DNA of 64,000 nt from Pseudisothecium myosuroides (GCA_951799445.1 OX637290.1:4776501-4840500); one strand, 5' to 3'; shown: positions 33,231-45,700, counted from the stretch's first letter. Made by a program: numbers and translations. Notes: generated from the sequence alone by a model not told the origin.

Positions 33231-33604
33231 CCTAGAACTTCTATGTAAAGGTTGGTCGATGAAATCCTCAAGCGAGACAATACTTCTAGCGTTGTGTGAT
33301 ATGAGTACAAAAGTCATGTATAAATTCTACCAACCATACCAATTTCAAGGAATGACTGCGACAAATTTGTGTACCGAGACTTTGGGTGCGTAGTTGTAGT
33401 ACATGGAATGGACAATTGTACACATTCCCACTACCGGTATCTGTTGCCCTCAGAGAAACAATGAAGAGTACATTTGTACGGTACAATTCAAAGTATAACT
33501 TGGGTGACAAAATTCTATTCCTGTTAGAAATTCAGTATGGAATAGCCAACACCTAAAGAACTCATTTATCAGTGTCCAGCTCTTGAGCTTGGTTGTCGTT
33601 CTTG

Positions 33605-33874
33605 GATTTTTTTTTTAAATGCATTGGTTTGTTCCACTTGTTAAAAAACAAAAAACAAAAACAAAAACTCATTTAGATTTGTCACAAGAAATTAGGGCAT
33701 AATTGACACATGATTGATCAATAGGAATTCAATTGTGACTCTGTGACTCTGTGAGGTAGGGTAGTCAAAGTGTGACAGCAGTTTAAAAAAAGAAAAAAGA
33801 AAGAGTGTGACAGCACTTCTTTGCAATGGAATGATCCATGTGTTTCAAAAACAAACAAACAAAGTGTGACAGCA
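33605..33874. repeat. Cluster of very short LINE-tail insertions with target duplications
   Basis: The string AGTGTGACAGCA occurs three times (within 33767-33780, 33803-33815 and 33861-33874). Between the first two is a roughly 20-nt A-rich insert. Between the last two is CAATGGAATGATCCATGTGT then TTCAAAAAC, which matches the 3' end of the LINE at 7500-7530. Another LINE-like tail, AATGCATTGGTTTGTTCC then poly(A)-rich sequence, lies at about 33618-33668. Confidence 0.65.
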
Positions 33875-33879
33875 TTTGT

Positions 33880-35602
33880 TTGAGACTTGGAGGCCTGGCC
33901 AATCACTTAAAAAAAATTCAAAAAATGTGATTTCGAGGTTGGTCAGGCCTCTGAACTTTAAGTTCAGTTAGTTGTTGTAATGCCCAATCACCCACCTCAA
34001 GAGCATGTTGTGGGGTGCAGACTCACATGTTTTGTACAGTGGCAGGGGTACAAGATTCTTACAAACTGTCTATAATTGTGCCTTGCAGAGAAGTTTTGCG
34101 TGATATAGAATACTACAATTGGCATTTTTTCTGGTCTTGCTTAATTAACATTTAAAAAAAAATTCCGGAGTTTATTCCAAGAAGATTAAGAACAGACGGG
34201 CGGAAAGCCAACGGAAACGCCCTGGAGACTAAGACTGAGAGCCATATGAAACCACTACCAACTCAAAATAAAAACCTACACAAAGGATCCACAAATGGGC
34301 TTCCTTAAGTGCCAAGTTGTTTAATTTACATTCAATTCTTACACAATCTCAATCAGGCATACCAAATTTCACTTTCAAAAAAATAACTCTGTTTTGGGTG
34401 AATTGTTTACATTTAGTAGCATTGGTTTTACATGAGACTTGATTGAAAAATACTGGTGATGAATTTTTAAGATTTGATTGCATAGATATGTAGGAAACAT
34501 CCATCCATATATATTTCATGTTCACAATAGTCCTTATTACTATCTATCTTATAAAGTTTGGTCATACGACAGGTCACATTGAACTCTTCCTAAATCATAT
34601 TTTTGTTATGATATTTTTATATTTGAACCAAATTTTGGCAAAGTAATTGTACTCAATATCTTAGAGCAAACCTAAAAGCAAATCATTTAAATAATATAAG
34701 AGCTAGCATCTACAAGAGGACAAAGAAACACTTCCATCTCCAATTTTTGGATAAAATTGCGCAATCAATAGTTACACTCACCTCTATTTCTTGTAGTGCT
34801 TCTAAATTTCTAATTTTTGGAGGGGCGAATAAATCTTGTAAAGTAGACCAGCCCATTCCATCAACTGCCCAATTCTGTCACCCTACTTTTGGCCCCAATT
34901 TTGTCTAGAAAAACATCCAAAACTATTCATTTTCTGACAAAATCACTACATTAATGGCAACAAGGTGTAATGTGTCAATCCTTTAATGGTGAATATTTAA
35001 GTATCATTGGATACATGGAAAAGCAATTATGGGTTGTTTACAAGATGTTTATGACTCCATTCTATGAGCAGTTTTGTAATTTCAAGGTAGACCACTTCAA
35101 AAATTTATAGACATTACAATTTTAACTGGAAAATTATAATTCCACTTGGTTTGATTCATGAAACAAGCACACCTCTGAAAAATATGTGCTCTTCTTGGAG
35201 ATGGCCCCAAGATATTCAGATTGCAAACCAAAGTGGCAATAGGCTTATCTACTTTAACTCCTATGTTTTGTTGGAATCAACCCAATCCTCTTACTCTTCT
35301 GTCTAGTTCGCTAATCAACCCATATCTTGTTGTCAAGGGTGCTTTCGCACCTGGCGCTACAAAGGTCTTTACAACACATTAATAGGAAGCGCAGTGCATG
35401 CTCATTCACACCATCGGATGTTAATAAGAGCCAAGCTTATGTGGAGGTGGGTTGGTTAGATGCAAAGAGCGGTGGTCTTAAACGGAAAGGACGTCAAATT
35501 TTTTCAAGGAGTGGCGTCTGCGGCAAAAATAAATTAGCAACCAAAACAAGCGCAAACGTAGATTTCAGCCTCTTAGGACCTCCTTTATTTAATGGGGCAT
35601 TA
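33880..35602. other. Unassigned intergenic sequence
   Basis: A GC-richer patch at 34190-34250 borders AATTCCGGAGTTTATTCC, which could be an inverted retrotransposon end, but no target duplication was found. The plus ORF at 35327-35638 (103 codons) shows no domain and runs into the element at 35603. Confidence 0.3.
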
Positions 35603-35935
35603 GAGAAAATCTGGGGCCTCCGGAGGGCTGCTCCTTAGCCCTCCGAGGTACCCTGAAATTCACATTTTTGTTTGGCTAAAAATTTTGTTTCCCCCCTATT
35701 CCTGCCCAGCTGAAACTGCAGCGGCAGTGGCGTAGGAACCGAAATTTACGAGTAAAATAATAATAATAATAATCTTTAAAAAATTATTAAAAAATAAAAG
35801 ATAAAAAATCGCGATTTTTGACCGTTTCGGCGAGTAGTCTACTCATTGTGGGACTATTCTGGAGTGACAGGCTAAGCTTTGAATTAGCTTGGCTTGTCAC
35901 TCCGGAGCAGCCCTCTGGAGGGCTGATATTTCTTC
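35603..35935 (-). mobile_element. I-type MITE copy I2 with internal hairpin
   Basis: The left end GAGAAAATCTGGGGCCTCCG is flanked by TTA (35600-35602). The right end GGAGGGCTGATATTTCTTC is flanked by TAA (35936-35938). A hairpin GAGTGACAGGCTAAGCT...AGCTTGGCTTGTCACTC lies near the right end. It is in opposite orientation to I1 at 27208. It contains an (AAT)n tract at 35756-35774. Confidence 0.75.
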
Positions 35936-35938
35936 TAA

Positions 35939-36817
35939 CGCCTTTGAAGCGGTGATTAAGAAAAAATGACATTTAATACTTAAATTATTGGGGCATAATC
36001 AATTGCAATCTTGGACGTTGATGCCATACAGACTACAGAGACCATGAAAGAAGACATTTGGTACGCAGATAAGGAATAGTGGCAATTGCTGAAATTGCAC
36101 AAAGAAGTACGAATTGCAACGTTCATGAGACTGTAAGCATTGGACAAGAATTTGCGAGTATGCGATGAAACTTTGGGCATCGATTAGTGCATGAAGACAG
36201 CTAGGTTATGTTCTGTCATGAGAGTTGCGTGTTGTGATCTGTCTTGAAAATCCGTGGCTTTGTCGTAGTTCAAACTGAGGAAGTGGGATATTCTATTTTC
36301 CAGGTTGAAGACAATGGAGAACCGTTTGCCTCTTCCTCAATCACCTTCACTTTGTCTTGAATTGCACGCTACCAAATGCGTCCTCCAATGCGTCGCGATT
36401 GTTTTCGGATGACCACCCTTTCACTTGGCGTACGTACTTTTGCTCACAGCAGCAACGGACAGGGTTTAGGGAGAGTCTGTTGTAACAACTCTCCTTTGAT
36501 CTGAAAGCAATGCTTCTATTTTTCTACACCTAGCCTAACGTCAGTTCTAAAATCCATCAAAAACAAGCATATGTGAACACCACATTATTGTATCTGTGCC
36601 CAGTACGTGCTTGTGCCATGCTACAATGACCACCACAAGAAGGCGCAACATAGCGCAATTACAAGAAACTTATATCACGTTCCGAGTACTGATTCCCGGT
36701 GAGTCTTACATTTCCCTGTGTTTAAGTAGTTGCAACATGTGTTCAAAATTATTGTAATTAGTAAAGTTTTTATAGGTTTAGGGTTTTAATGAGACTTCTA
36801 TCTGCCCCTTGCATCAA
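35939..36817. other. Unassigned intergenic sequence
   Basis: No gene recognised. It precedes the Harbinger element. Confidence 0.35.
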
Positions 36818-38488
36818 TAAGGGTACTTTTGCACTTATTGTTAAAGGTGGTATTACAAAGTGGTGTTATGAAAGACAATGAGAGGCTCTCTACAATCTAC
36901 ACTACCCTCAATGTGCAATTGCTAAGCCTATATAAAGGTATAGGTGGTAGCTACAAAGAGTGGTGGTAGAGGAAGGTGGCAGCGTTTGAATTTTTTAGGA
37001 GCAGAGATAGCTGCCGCAATTAAAATAGGAGTACATTAGCCAAAAACGTAGATGTTGCAGGCTAATTAGCAAATTAACTTAAGTAGGTTGTTTTTGTTGG
37101 ATTAATGTAAAACGGTGGTTAATGCATAAAATACTCTTTGCAATGATAGCCTTCATAGGATGCCTATGCTATGCATCGCATGCAAAGAGTTGTTAGTTAC
37201 GGAACAACTGAATTTTGACGGCTCCATTGATGGAAGCGTGCAGTAGAAATTCAAGGGTTCTCAACATTGCCTGCATTGCAAATCACTGGGTCCTCTGGTA
37301 TGAGGTGTTGCGTAGATTGAGAGCATTGAAAGGATTTGAAGGTGCAATTCCATAACAAATTTGTCTTCATTTCTAAAATTGTGATTTAAATTCTTAGGAG
37401 GTCAATGATTTCCCTAGCAGGAACTTATGAATTCCTGGTGGTTGTTCATGTAGACTATAGAGAATGGAGAATCGCTTGGACAGCAAGGCTTACAGCGCGC
37501 CAAGAGCACCAAATCAGGCGACCAACTCAGATAAGTTTCATTGTACAATTGAATGCAGTCCTTTTGCATCTGCAATTCCGTTTTTCCTTTGCATATGTCC
37601 AAGTCAACAATATAGGGAGACGTTTCCTTTTACGACACTATCACTACTCATGACGTCGTACTTGTGAGTGTAGGTAACTTGCGGCCTCCGTCAACTACGA
37701 TAACAAATCCAGCAACGTTGACGTCATATGAAGGTATGTTTTCATGTCTTTCTCTTCCGTCGTCTTTGTCAATTGCCGTCCCTTTAGAGCAGATGTAATC
37801 AAACTTTGCAAGCGTCAGTTGTTCCTGAATTTGAGAAAGCAGTCCATAACATCTTGATCTTGACCTGTTTCGTAGCCTCCGTGTTGATGTGTAGCTAGTA
37901 AAGACACTTGAGGCCTTCCCATGTTGTACTTGGAGTGGCGCATCATTATACTATTCTTGTAAACATAGACGCTCTGTTGCTTGCAAAGCGATCGATGAAA
38001 GAGAAGGGATCCAATTGGAACCCAGCTAAGGTGAGTGCATTCATTGCGGCAAAAAAAAATCTTTTCTTGAAAGATTTGGACACTACAGACAACAATGAAT
38101 TGATGGTTTGGTTTGTTGGCATTTGGCAAGTGACTTCACATTAGTATGGAGCTCATGAGAGTTGGGGTGTTCCAGTGCCACTGTGATGGTCCAGCTTGTA
38201 AAAGTAAATGGAATCAGATGATTCTAGATTATAAGTATATAGCGGAATTTCTTTCTTAAAGTAGAACTTGTCTGTAGAAGAGAGGAAGACCAAAGGACTC
38301 TTGAGATCTTTCCCACATAATGTGTTCTTCAATATATATGACAAGTACAGAAGTAAACCTTCAATAATGCCACACCACACCCGCGATTGCTCTAAGGTGA
38401 CAACAATAATTACCAAACTCTCCTCACGGGTACTAAAGACGTGGACCACGGAGAGAGTAGTGAAAATTGTGAGGGCGACCCATAGGCG

Positions 38489-38887
38489 ATGCTTGTTGTT
38501 ATTGCTAATAGTGAAGACGTCACAACATCCATACAATCCTCCATGGCAGTGATTGGTAGCGCGAAAGCAACGGCCTTGTTGGATTTCCGCCACGCATCTT
38601 CTACATTATCCCCCTCCTTTGCACCTAAAGATTTGATTCCACCCGGCATCACCCCACAGTTGTTAAGATCCTTTGATACCTCCAATGCCACTTTCTATTG
38701 CCGAGTGGGCAACACCAAAATAAAGAGGAAAAGTGTGTCTGGACATTCTCTTACTACGGAAGCAACACAAGTTATTGGAGAGGATATGACAATGCAAATG
38801 AAGGAGATGTCAGACGCCAGTCATGATTTGGAAAGGTCTAAGATTGATGTCCAATTTTGTCTTTTCATTGAGCAGATGGACTATTAG
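38489..38887 (+). CDS. Possible companion (Myb/SANT-like) protein fragment of the Harbinger element
   Basis: A 132-codon open frame inside the 36821-41381 element. It is Ser/Thr-rich in the first half (DLIPPGITPQLLRSFDTSNA), has a basic KIKRKSVSG patch and ends in an acidic, amphipathic tail (MTMQMKEMSDASHDLERSKI). PIF/Harbinger elements usually encode a second, Myb/SANT-like DNA-binding protein that brings the transposase to DNA, and the C-terminal parts of such proteins have this character. A possible SANT-like stretch, SNWNPAKVSAFIAAKK, is readable upstream near 38007-38060, so the N-terminal exon may be separate or broken. The assignment rests mainly on position within the element. Confidence 0.35.
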   Translation: MLVVIANSEDVTTSIQSSMAVIGSAKATALLDFRHASSTLSPSFAPKDLIPPGITPQLLRSFDTSNATFYCRVGNTKIKRKSVSGHSLTTEATQVIGEDMTMQMKEMSDASHDLERSKIDVQFCLFIEQMDY

Positions 38888-40568
38888 TGGGAGCGCAACC
38901 GCCATTTTTACAAGAATGCCAGACTTGCAAACAAGAATGCCAAACTCGCCATTGAGAAGCATGACCAGGTTGTATACTGCTTGGCCCATCTATCATTGAT
39001 TTTGAGTGCAAGTTTGCAGCTTTGAAATGGACCTTGCATTCTGATGTTGACTAAAGGTGGCACCTGTGACAGGCTGCTGGCTTGTCTACGCAAGTTGCTG
39101 AAGGCCCAAGTTGCCATAGTAATGGTCCTCAGTGATTGTTCCGCAACGGGCTCATGCATGACTTTTTATGTCCCACATTCTCCGCCTTAGCCGCAAGCTC
39201 CCTTCTATACATTGACGTGGACTTGTCTACATCTCCTATTATTTTTCCCGCTGCCATTAGTCGGCATTTTTTTGTAAGGGCCCCATACGTGGTGGCCTAC
39301 CTAACCTACCGCTTTATTCATAGTCATACCGTTTTGGAAAGAGTACCAATGGTATTCACCTTTTGGAATGTAAATTGCTTGTACAACGCTTAGAATGAAG
39401 CAGTTTTTTTTTGTCTTCATACTCAGTTTTCCATTGCTATTGTGCTTAGTCACTTAGTATGAGCGTCCAATTTCCTTGTGTCATATGAAAACAGTGGCAG
39501 AGGCGGGCTTTTCCGAGAGCCTAAGTGATTCACTGCATTTTGCAAGGCTAGTCACATCTGTGCATAGTTGACAATGCTGACCCTATAAATGTAAAATGAC
39601 AATGACACGGGTCTTCCTACTTATTGCTTTTGATGTACCTTGACATGGGCCTTATATAGCGGTGTTGACATGTTCCACCGTGCAAGTGGATGGAGTTGTG
39701 TCACATAACCGCCTGTTGCTGAACGATTTTGGCCCTTGTTTCACGAAGGGCTTGCTATTCTGTTTTTTCAAGAAACCTACGATTGTTTGATGCACATTCT
39801 GCCAGATGTGGACAAACATCACATATGCTGCATTTGTACTGGTCTATGGAAAACAGCCACTCCGTACCCTAGTTTTGTTGACCACAACAAAATGTAGAGA
39901 CGTAGACATAGTACACACTCTAGTAGGAGCGATGACCAAAACCAACTACAGACACGATGTTCTTGAACAGAATGAGCAAAAACGTAGACAAAAAACCTGC
40001 AAAAGCATTATTAGACCTTCTTCCAATTACAAGAGCAACATTCTGTTTACAAACATTGAAAATGCTCCAAATTTGTCATTAATCTATAGCATCCCATTGA
40101 CAATACCATGAACCTCACTGAAAGATGGAGAAGAAAAACATGAAGGGAGTTTGGTACTTTTACACAATGAACATAGACTCATTCCCAAAATTGATAGAGG
40201 ACCATTGCAATCATTCATGGCCTCAGGATTGACTAAATGTAGGGCAAATACAAAGATTGTCGTTCACAGGCAGAGCCGATGAGCAAAAGCCATGAGTTTT
40301 TTGAAGTGCACTCTATGCAATAGATGCCTCATAGAGCATTAAGCAAAAGCTAATTACACAATAGTGGCATGCTTATATGTCCACAAATACCTGAAAACAA
40401 TGGTCCTATAACAATTGAAATGCAACAACGCTGTAACTGAACAATACTGCAAACCAAGCCTACAGCTTTGTCTATGGAAGAGGCATGGTAAACATGTATA
40501 CACTTTTAAAAGCATATAAAAAAAAGAGGCGATAGCAATGGCTTCTTCTTCTACATCAAGTGAGGACT

Positions 40569-41135
40569 ATTATCTACACAACCAAGAACACACCCAACTC
40601 CCGATGCTTTTGGTGTCTCTCCGCCAATTTTGTATCTGCTAGCTCAATGTTGGGGACCTCTTCCACGGACCTGCCTGCATCACCCAGCTCTTGCGACATT
40701 TCCTTGGACCTCAGCACCTCAAAGAGGGGCTCAACATCATTATGAGACTACTTGAGTAGCACATTATGAAGAATGGCACAACAGGTAACAATATCCGGGA
40801 CAAACGTCACGTTTTAGTCGAATTTCTGATGCAATTCTTGAAAAGTGAGTTTGAAATGACCAAAAGCATTCTCTATTACAAATCAACCTTTACTCAATTT
40901 TTAATTAAAAAGCGCATCTGCAAGAGCCAACTCCCTTTGCTATTGGTGGAAAACCATTAATCACGGTAGGAGGGGGTAGCCAACATCACCAAGCAAGTAG
41001 GGGGGGACCTGTCAAAGGAGTGTTGGCCATTCCACAGAGTTTGCCGTTGCCCCCAATAGTACAATGTGGACCTTTGTAGCATTTGAGAGACGTTCGTTGA
41101 TCCGGGCATGTCCACATAGAGATCAAGACTTCCAA
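40569..41135 (-). pseudogene. Harbinger transposase remnant (DDE_Tnp_4-like), C-terminal half
   Basis: Read on the minus strand with frameshifts, the order of motifs is that of Harbinger transposases. LYVDMPGSTN (about 41130-41101) comes first, then PYLLGDVGYPLLP (near 41000). Next is VIENAFGHFKLTFQELHQKF (about 40880-40820), then NVTFVPDIVTCCAILHNVLL (about 40815-40755), then an acidic tail DVEPLFEVLRSKE. The two known catalytic-region landmarks, D in the first segment and GD.GYPL, plus the VENAFG/ILHN tail, are readable. Stops and shifts lie between them. The N-terminal half is not recognisable in the 250 bp remaining before the element's end, so it is deleted or too decayed. Confidence 0.85.
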
Positions 41136-41384
41136 CATAACAACTACCCTCTTGTGCAACAACCCGTTACTCTTCCATCCCTACCACTGCTTCAGTTGCC
41201 AACCAAAACACACCTTCTGTGAACAAGAAGGTGTTATCCAGCCTCCAAAGTGTGGGCGTCTAGCAAGCAGCTGCGGCACTACAACACACATGACAGACTG
41301 ATCCCAAGTCGTTGTGTGTTGACCATAGCGACTTCAACCTCCTACAACCGAGGCTTGCTAATAGCAAATGCAAAAGTACCCTAA

Positions 41385-42014
41385 TTTTATACATCTTATT
41401 CCAATACACATTTGACCACGTTCTACATAATTTAGTTCTTCATCCTACCTTGTATACATTTTACAATTAATTCTAATAGAATAGAGAGTCCTCTCACTTC
41501 TTGAGAGAACCCACATTCCGCCACGTACATTTTGTGTAATCTTTTCTTATTTCTTATGGTTGGCCTCATCATGCCCAATAGAATGAGCACAATGCAGTGA
41601 TCTTGAGGAACTTGAGCCTTGAATACAAGGAATACACACCACATTTTTAAGGGTTTATTAATTTAAAAACTTGTAGCAGGGAGAGGGTGGAAGATGGTGA
41701 CGACTAGCTAGAGATAAGCTCTTCTTGAGCCTGCCCAAAAGCTTTTGGTATGGTAAAAGTGACCAACATATAGTGGCGATGCTCTTAGGCCATCCTCAAT
41801 AGGACATGTATGCCTCTATACTATGAGCTGGGCACAAATGAAGAAAACAAGGACCCAATGCAACTTGCAAGCAAACTCCTCGTTTTCATGGCTATAGGGA
41901 ATTTGCACCTCCACATGGCAATTTTGGTTGTACCAGTCATTCCAAGCAAGTATTTCTCATTCAATGCAAGACATTTGGAAGCAACCCAAAAGTGCCAATA
42001 AACCATTCCTTTAT
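41385..42014. other. Unassigned sequence
   Basis: A Tourist-like end, GCGATGCTCTTA followed by a CCTCAATAGGAC block, lies at about 41775-41805 but no partner was found. No gene recognised. Confidence 0.35.
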
Positions 42015-42947
42015 TTAACCCCTAAAGGATCAACATGCATTTTTTGGCAATATAGAAATTTTAGGCAGGTACGTGTGACTAGAGATTTGCATATTTTGGG
42101 CTGAAATTTTTATTAAAGGTGGGAACGAGGAGTGTCTTTCATATGCACCAAATTTCATGACATTTGGAAATACAAATCAAAAGTTATGGCCTAATATGTT
42201 GTTTGTTTCTCAATTCGGGCAGTCCGGGCAGATAAAAAAAAATCACTTTTTTCAAAAATAAAAAATTGAAATTGGTTTATTAGATTTATAAATACGTGGA
42301 AAGCTTTGAATCATTCCATTTTGATCAATGAGTCAAACGTTATGAGGATTTTTAGTTTGCGGGCAGTTATGGATTGTCTACTCTAAAATAAACTTTGAAG
42401 TCGTTTATTTCACTCAATTTTCAATATTTCTCCAAAAAAAAAATATTGTAGGATGTGGATTTTTTATTACAACATTGCAACCATTGGGATTGGTATTTTA
42501 CAATTCCATAATTAACTTCTTAACAATTTAGTGTTTTGAACCATTCTCTACTTCTTTCTACTTACTATTTTTTTCCTATATGTTGTACAATTCCAAATGA
42601 TTTGAAAATTTTGAAGCATATAGCCAACTTGCCCTGAAGAATGAATCCAAAGAAGCACAATCATTTTGAATTTTTTTTCATAATAATCTGACCTTGTGAA
42701 GTGCAACTGCCTGTTTTTTTGCAGGGCCAAAAAAAGGACTTTTGCCACTTCATACGCTAATTTCTTGCAATCTACACAATGAAAATTTCTGAAATTTTTT
42801 CCACATATTCTCAAACTAGAATAGCACAAGATCCTATGGTTACATTTGTCCGAAAATGATATTTTTCAAAAATTTGGTATCTGTACTAGATATGACAGTT
42901 TTGAAGCATTTTTGATGAGAACATAGTCAAGGAACTTTAGGGGTTAA
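42015..42947 (+). mobile_element. CCCCTAAAGG-type TTAA element B4 (complete)
   Basis: TTAA-CCCCTAAAGGATC begins at 42015 and ACTTTAGGGG-TTAA ends at 42947, 933 bp. It is a B-type element along its length (GGCAGGTACGTGTGACTAGA; GTTTGCGGGCAGTTATGGAT; GAACATAGTCAAGGAACTTT). No coding capacity. Confidence 0.9.
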
Positions 42948-43218
42948 TGGTAATTAGTTGCCCTCTGATTCTGTAGATTTTGGTTCTATGACCAAGCTAT
43001 GGGACGATTTCAAAGGCTCCAGGAGCTTCTACTTTGAAAATTTACAGTAATTATAAATCTTATCTCCATTTTTATTTTTTTTATTTTTTTAAAATTCATA
43101 ATTTTCAATTGCTACTATCACAAAAATGTGTTTTCCTTTCCTTGAAAAAGGTGCCTCCAACTACATTGAATTGCTTATTTCGATGGTTTTGGTGATTGAA
43201 TCACCTTACACATTAGAA

Positions 43219-43260
43219 CCTTTCTTAGTGCATACTGTTGGGACTATGCACTAAAAGAGG
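43219..43260. repeat. Small hairpin
   Basis: CCTTTCTTAGTGCATA (43219-43234) and TATGCACTAAAAGAGG (43245-43260) are inverted with two mismatches in 16, around a 10-nt loop. The core TTAGTGCATA/TATGCACTAA is perfect. Related strings (GTACTAAGAGAGTATGCCCTAAGAGAGG region) follow at 43380-43410. Confidence 0.65.
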
Positions 43261-44778
43261 TTTATGCAGATGGAGAGGTTCTCTAATGAACTTTGCCAGT
43301 AACGTGGCCTCTAACTATGGGGCCTCCAACTACTGTTCACAAATAAATGCTTCAAAGTACGACTCTCTTACTGCATATTATGTACTAAGAGAGTATGCCC
43401 TAAGAGAGGTTCTGCTATCATTCTCCCAGGAAACCAAGATTGCTTCTCAATTCTCATGCATTACAGTGTAATATTTTGGAGTGTTCACTGTTCAAGATAC
43501 CGAGTATAGTGCAAGTATGTTTTGTAGTAAGCTTAATTGATACACACCGTTTGAATACGGTAATCGTTTGCTGCACAGCAACGTTAGCAGCATCACACTG
43601 AGGTCATCAGCTGTGGAAACTGAGGAAAAACTCATTCCCAATGTCTACTGTTGAATGCATGATGCCTCAGAATTTTAAATTATATCATTAAATTCAAGCA
43701 GATTCTCTTTGTCCAGTCTTCATTCATCATTGTAGTCCCTGCTCCCTGCTGCATTTAAACTGCACGACGTATCAATGCAAATTTCAGTATCTCATATGTT
43801 GTGAGTTTAAGTTGTACGTACAGGGCATACACTACTTGAGTTGACCAATACCAGTTAGATAAATAAAATAAACAATAGACGATCTGTGTAAGTTATGATG
43901 GTCACTTGAGAAAAACTGGTAAAGAACGGGCTTCCACGGATTCTGGAGAATGTGAAACCCATCATTCCACTCATCAAGCTGCTCGCAAGGTGGTCATGCA
44001 CTAGGTCTTTAAATTTGAAGCACGATGGCAGTGCAATCACATGTTTGAAGAATTTTTTGGAAGGAAGGTCCAAAAAACGGTGGTTAGGTTTGGTTTGGTG
44101 GGATGGAGTAAGTAAGGGTTTGATTAGATTTGGCGTGAACTCAAGGTTGATTTAGGTTCAAATTTTTTATAATTCCAAATTATGGTGCACAAAACAAAGT
44201 TTTAGACATGGCTAACTTTGAAATTAATCTTCTTTCAATCACAACTAATTTTTTCATCAAACTTTCACAATAATGTGTTATATGGGTTTGTTTGTTTTTC
44301 AAAGTAATAGTGCAATTCAAATTTAAAAACCAAGGACAAAGGTACAAGTAGTTTGATCCATGCGGACAGTGAAGCTTCAGAGGAAGGCTAAGAGATAAGT
44401 GCCACTAGGCCTACATAAGCTATCAGAACAAAAAAAATTGCTTTGCACCAAGTATCCTGGAAGTCATGGCAAATAAGCAACTGGTGGTCTTTGCTGCAGC
44501 AATGGAAAATGATGTGTCATAAGTTGCATACTAAAACTTTCATGTATCTACTGTTGGACTTTGCCCATTGATGTTTATAATATGGTTGTTCGAATGAAAA
44601 AGTTTCAAATCCATACTTAGTTTTGTTCATCAATGTATGGTCAATGTTTGGGGCACATCATTCAAGCAACAATCCAACAAAATGGTGAAATGTTAAGTCG
44701 CAAGAAAATTTAGTGAAATCTTTTCTCAAAAGAAAATCTTCTATCTCCTTCTATGGAATTTTACCACTTCAATAGAAT
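43261..44778. other. Unassigned intergenic sequence
   Basis: No gene or repeat end recognised. Small ORFs at 43238-43471, 43855-44073 and 43952-44155 show no domain. Confidence 0.4.
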
Positions 44779-45700
44779 TTAACCCCTATAGTCCTACTAT
44801 TCCCTTGGGGGACAAAATGGATTTTGAACAAGATCTTATGGTCTCAATATTTGTCATCATTTTTTTTTAAAAATTTTTGAAGATAGAAAAATACATTAGT
44901 TTTCCAAAAAAATATAAATTTTATTCCAATTGGTGCCCAGGAGCAAAAATTATGGCACAAAAATCCCTTTTTTTCAATTCAGCGGGCATGAAAATCCCTC
45001 AAAAATCCTTAAAATAAAAATTAAAAAAAAATTGTTTCTCATAGATTATATTTTTATGTACATGGAAAGATTTGATTCATTCCATTTGGATTTGTTATGA
45101 AAAGGTTATGGAAAATCTTGTTTTTGAGGCAATCAAAGCATCTTCTTGAAAAAATAATTGTAAGATTCATTTATGAACTCATAATTAAGAATTTTTTTTA
45201 GAAGGTTGAGGTCTCTTGCTAAAACAATCTCACTATTGAAGTTAGTGTCTCTTAATTCCATCTTAAAGCCTATTAACGGTTAAATTTTTTCTTCAATCTT
45301 GAACTTGCTTCCACTTAACAATTTTTTAATGAATGAAAACTAAGTTTTATGAATTTTTCTTTTATCCTAGACCCTCAACTCAATTATTCATCATATAAAA
45401 TTAGAAATTCAAAATCAATAGAAGAAAAAAAAAATTAATTAAGAAGGTTCAATGCCAAAAAATATAGTTGAGCAAGGTGCAAAAAAACTTGTTGCTTTCA
45501 CTTTAAATGCAAATATCTTGCAATCTACATGGTCAAAGTTTCTGAAATTTCTTACACACATTCTTACACTAGTCTAGTATAAGATCCTTTGGTTAGATAT
45601 GCGAAAAAAAAAGTCTTAAAAGGTTTTTACTCTTTACCACATAAATGACAATTTTGAGAGTTTTTTGATGAAAAAAAGATCTTGAGACCTTAGGGATTGA
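44779..45700 (+). mobile_element. CCCCTAAAGG-type TTAA element D4 (diverged)
   Basis: TTAA-CCCCTATAGTCC begins at 44779. The right end is decayed (CCTTAGGGA-TTGA at 45700). D-type blocks remain: CTTGGGGGACAAAATGG, CATAGATTATATTTTTATGT, GCATCTTCTTGAAAAAATAA, CTAGTCTAGTATAAGATCCT. Confidence 0.75.

Larger units (their letters stand above)
36821..41381 (-). mobile_element. PIF/Harbinger DNA transposon, full length but decayed
   Basis: The left end GGGTACTTTTGCACTT begins at 36821. The right end AAATGCAAAAGTACCC ends at 41381, its reverse complement with one mismatch over 16 bp. TAA flanks both sides exactly (36818-36820 and 41382-41384). The 4561-bp interior holds a transposase remnant on the minus strand near the right end and a plus-strand ORF near the middle. 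Target duplication, terminal sequence style, size and two-gene layout all fit PIF/Harbinger. Stops and frame breaks make it non-functional. The three-base TWA target is shared with the Tourist-like MITEs nearby, but their termini start GAG, not GGGTAC, so this copy was probably not their source. Confidence 0.85.

Noticed and set aside
34139..34290. Possible inverted retrotransposon tail ending AATTCCGGAGTTTATTCC
   Set aside because: No target duplication and no clear poly(A) on the expected side, so not claimed as an element.
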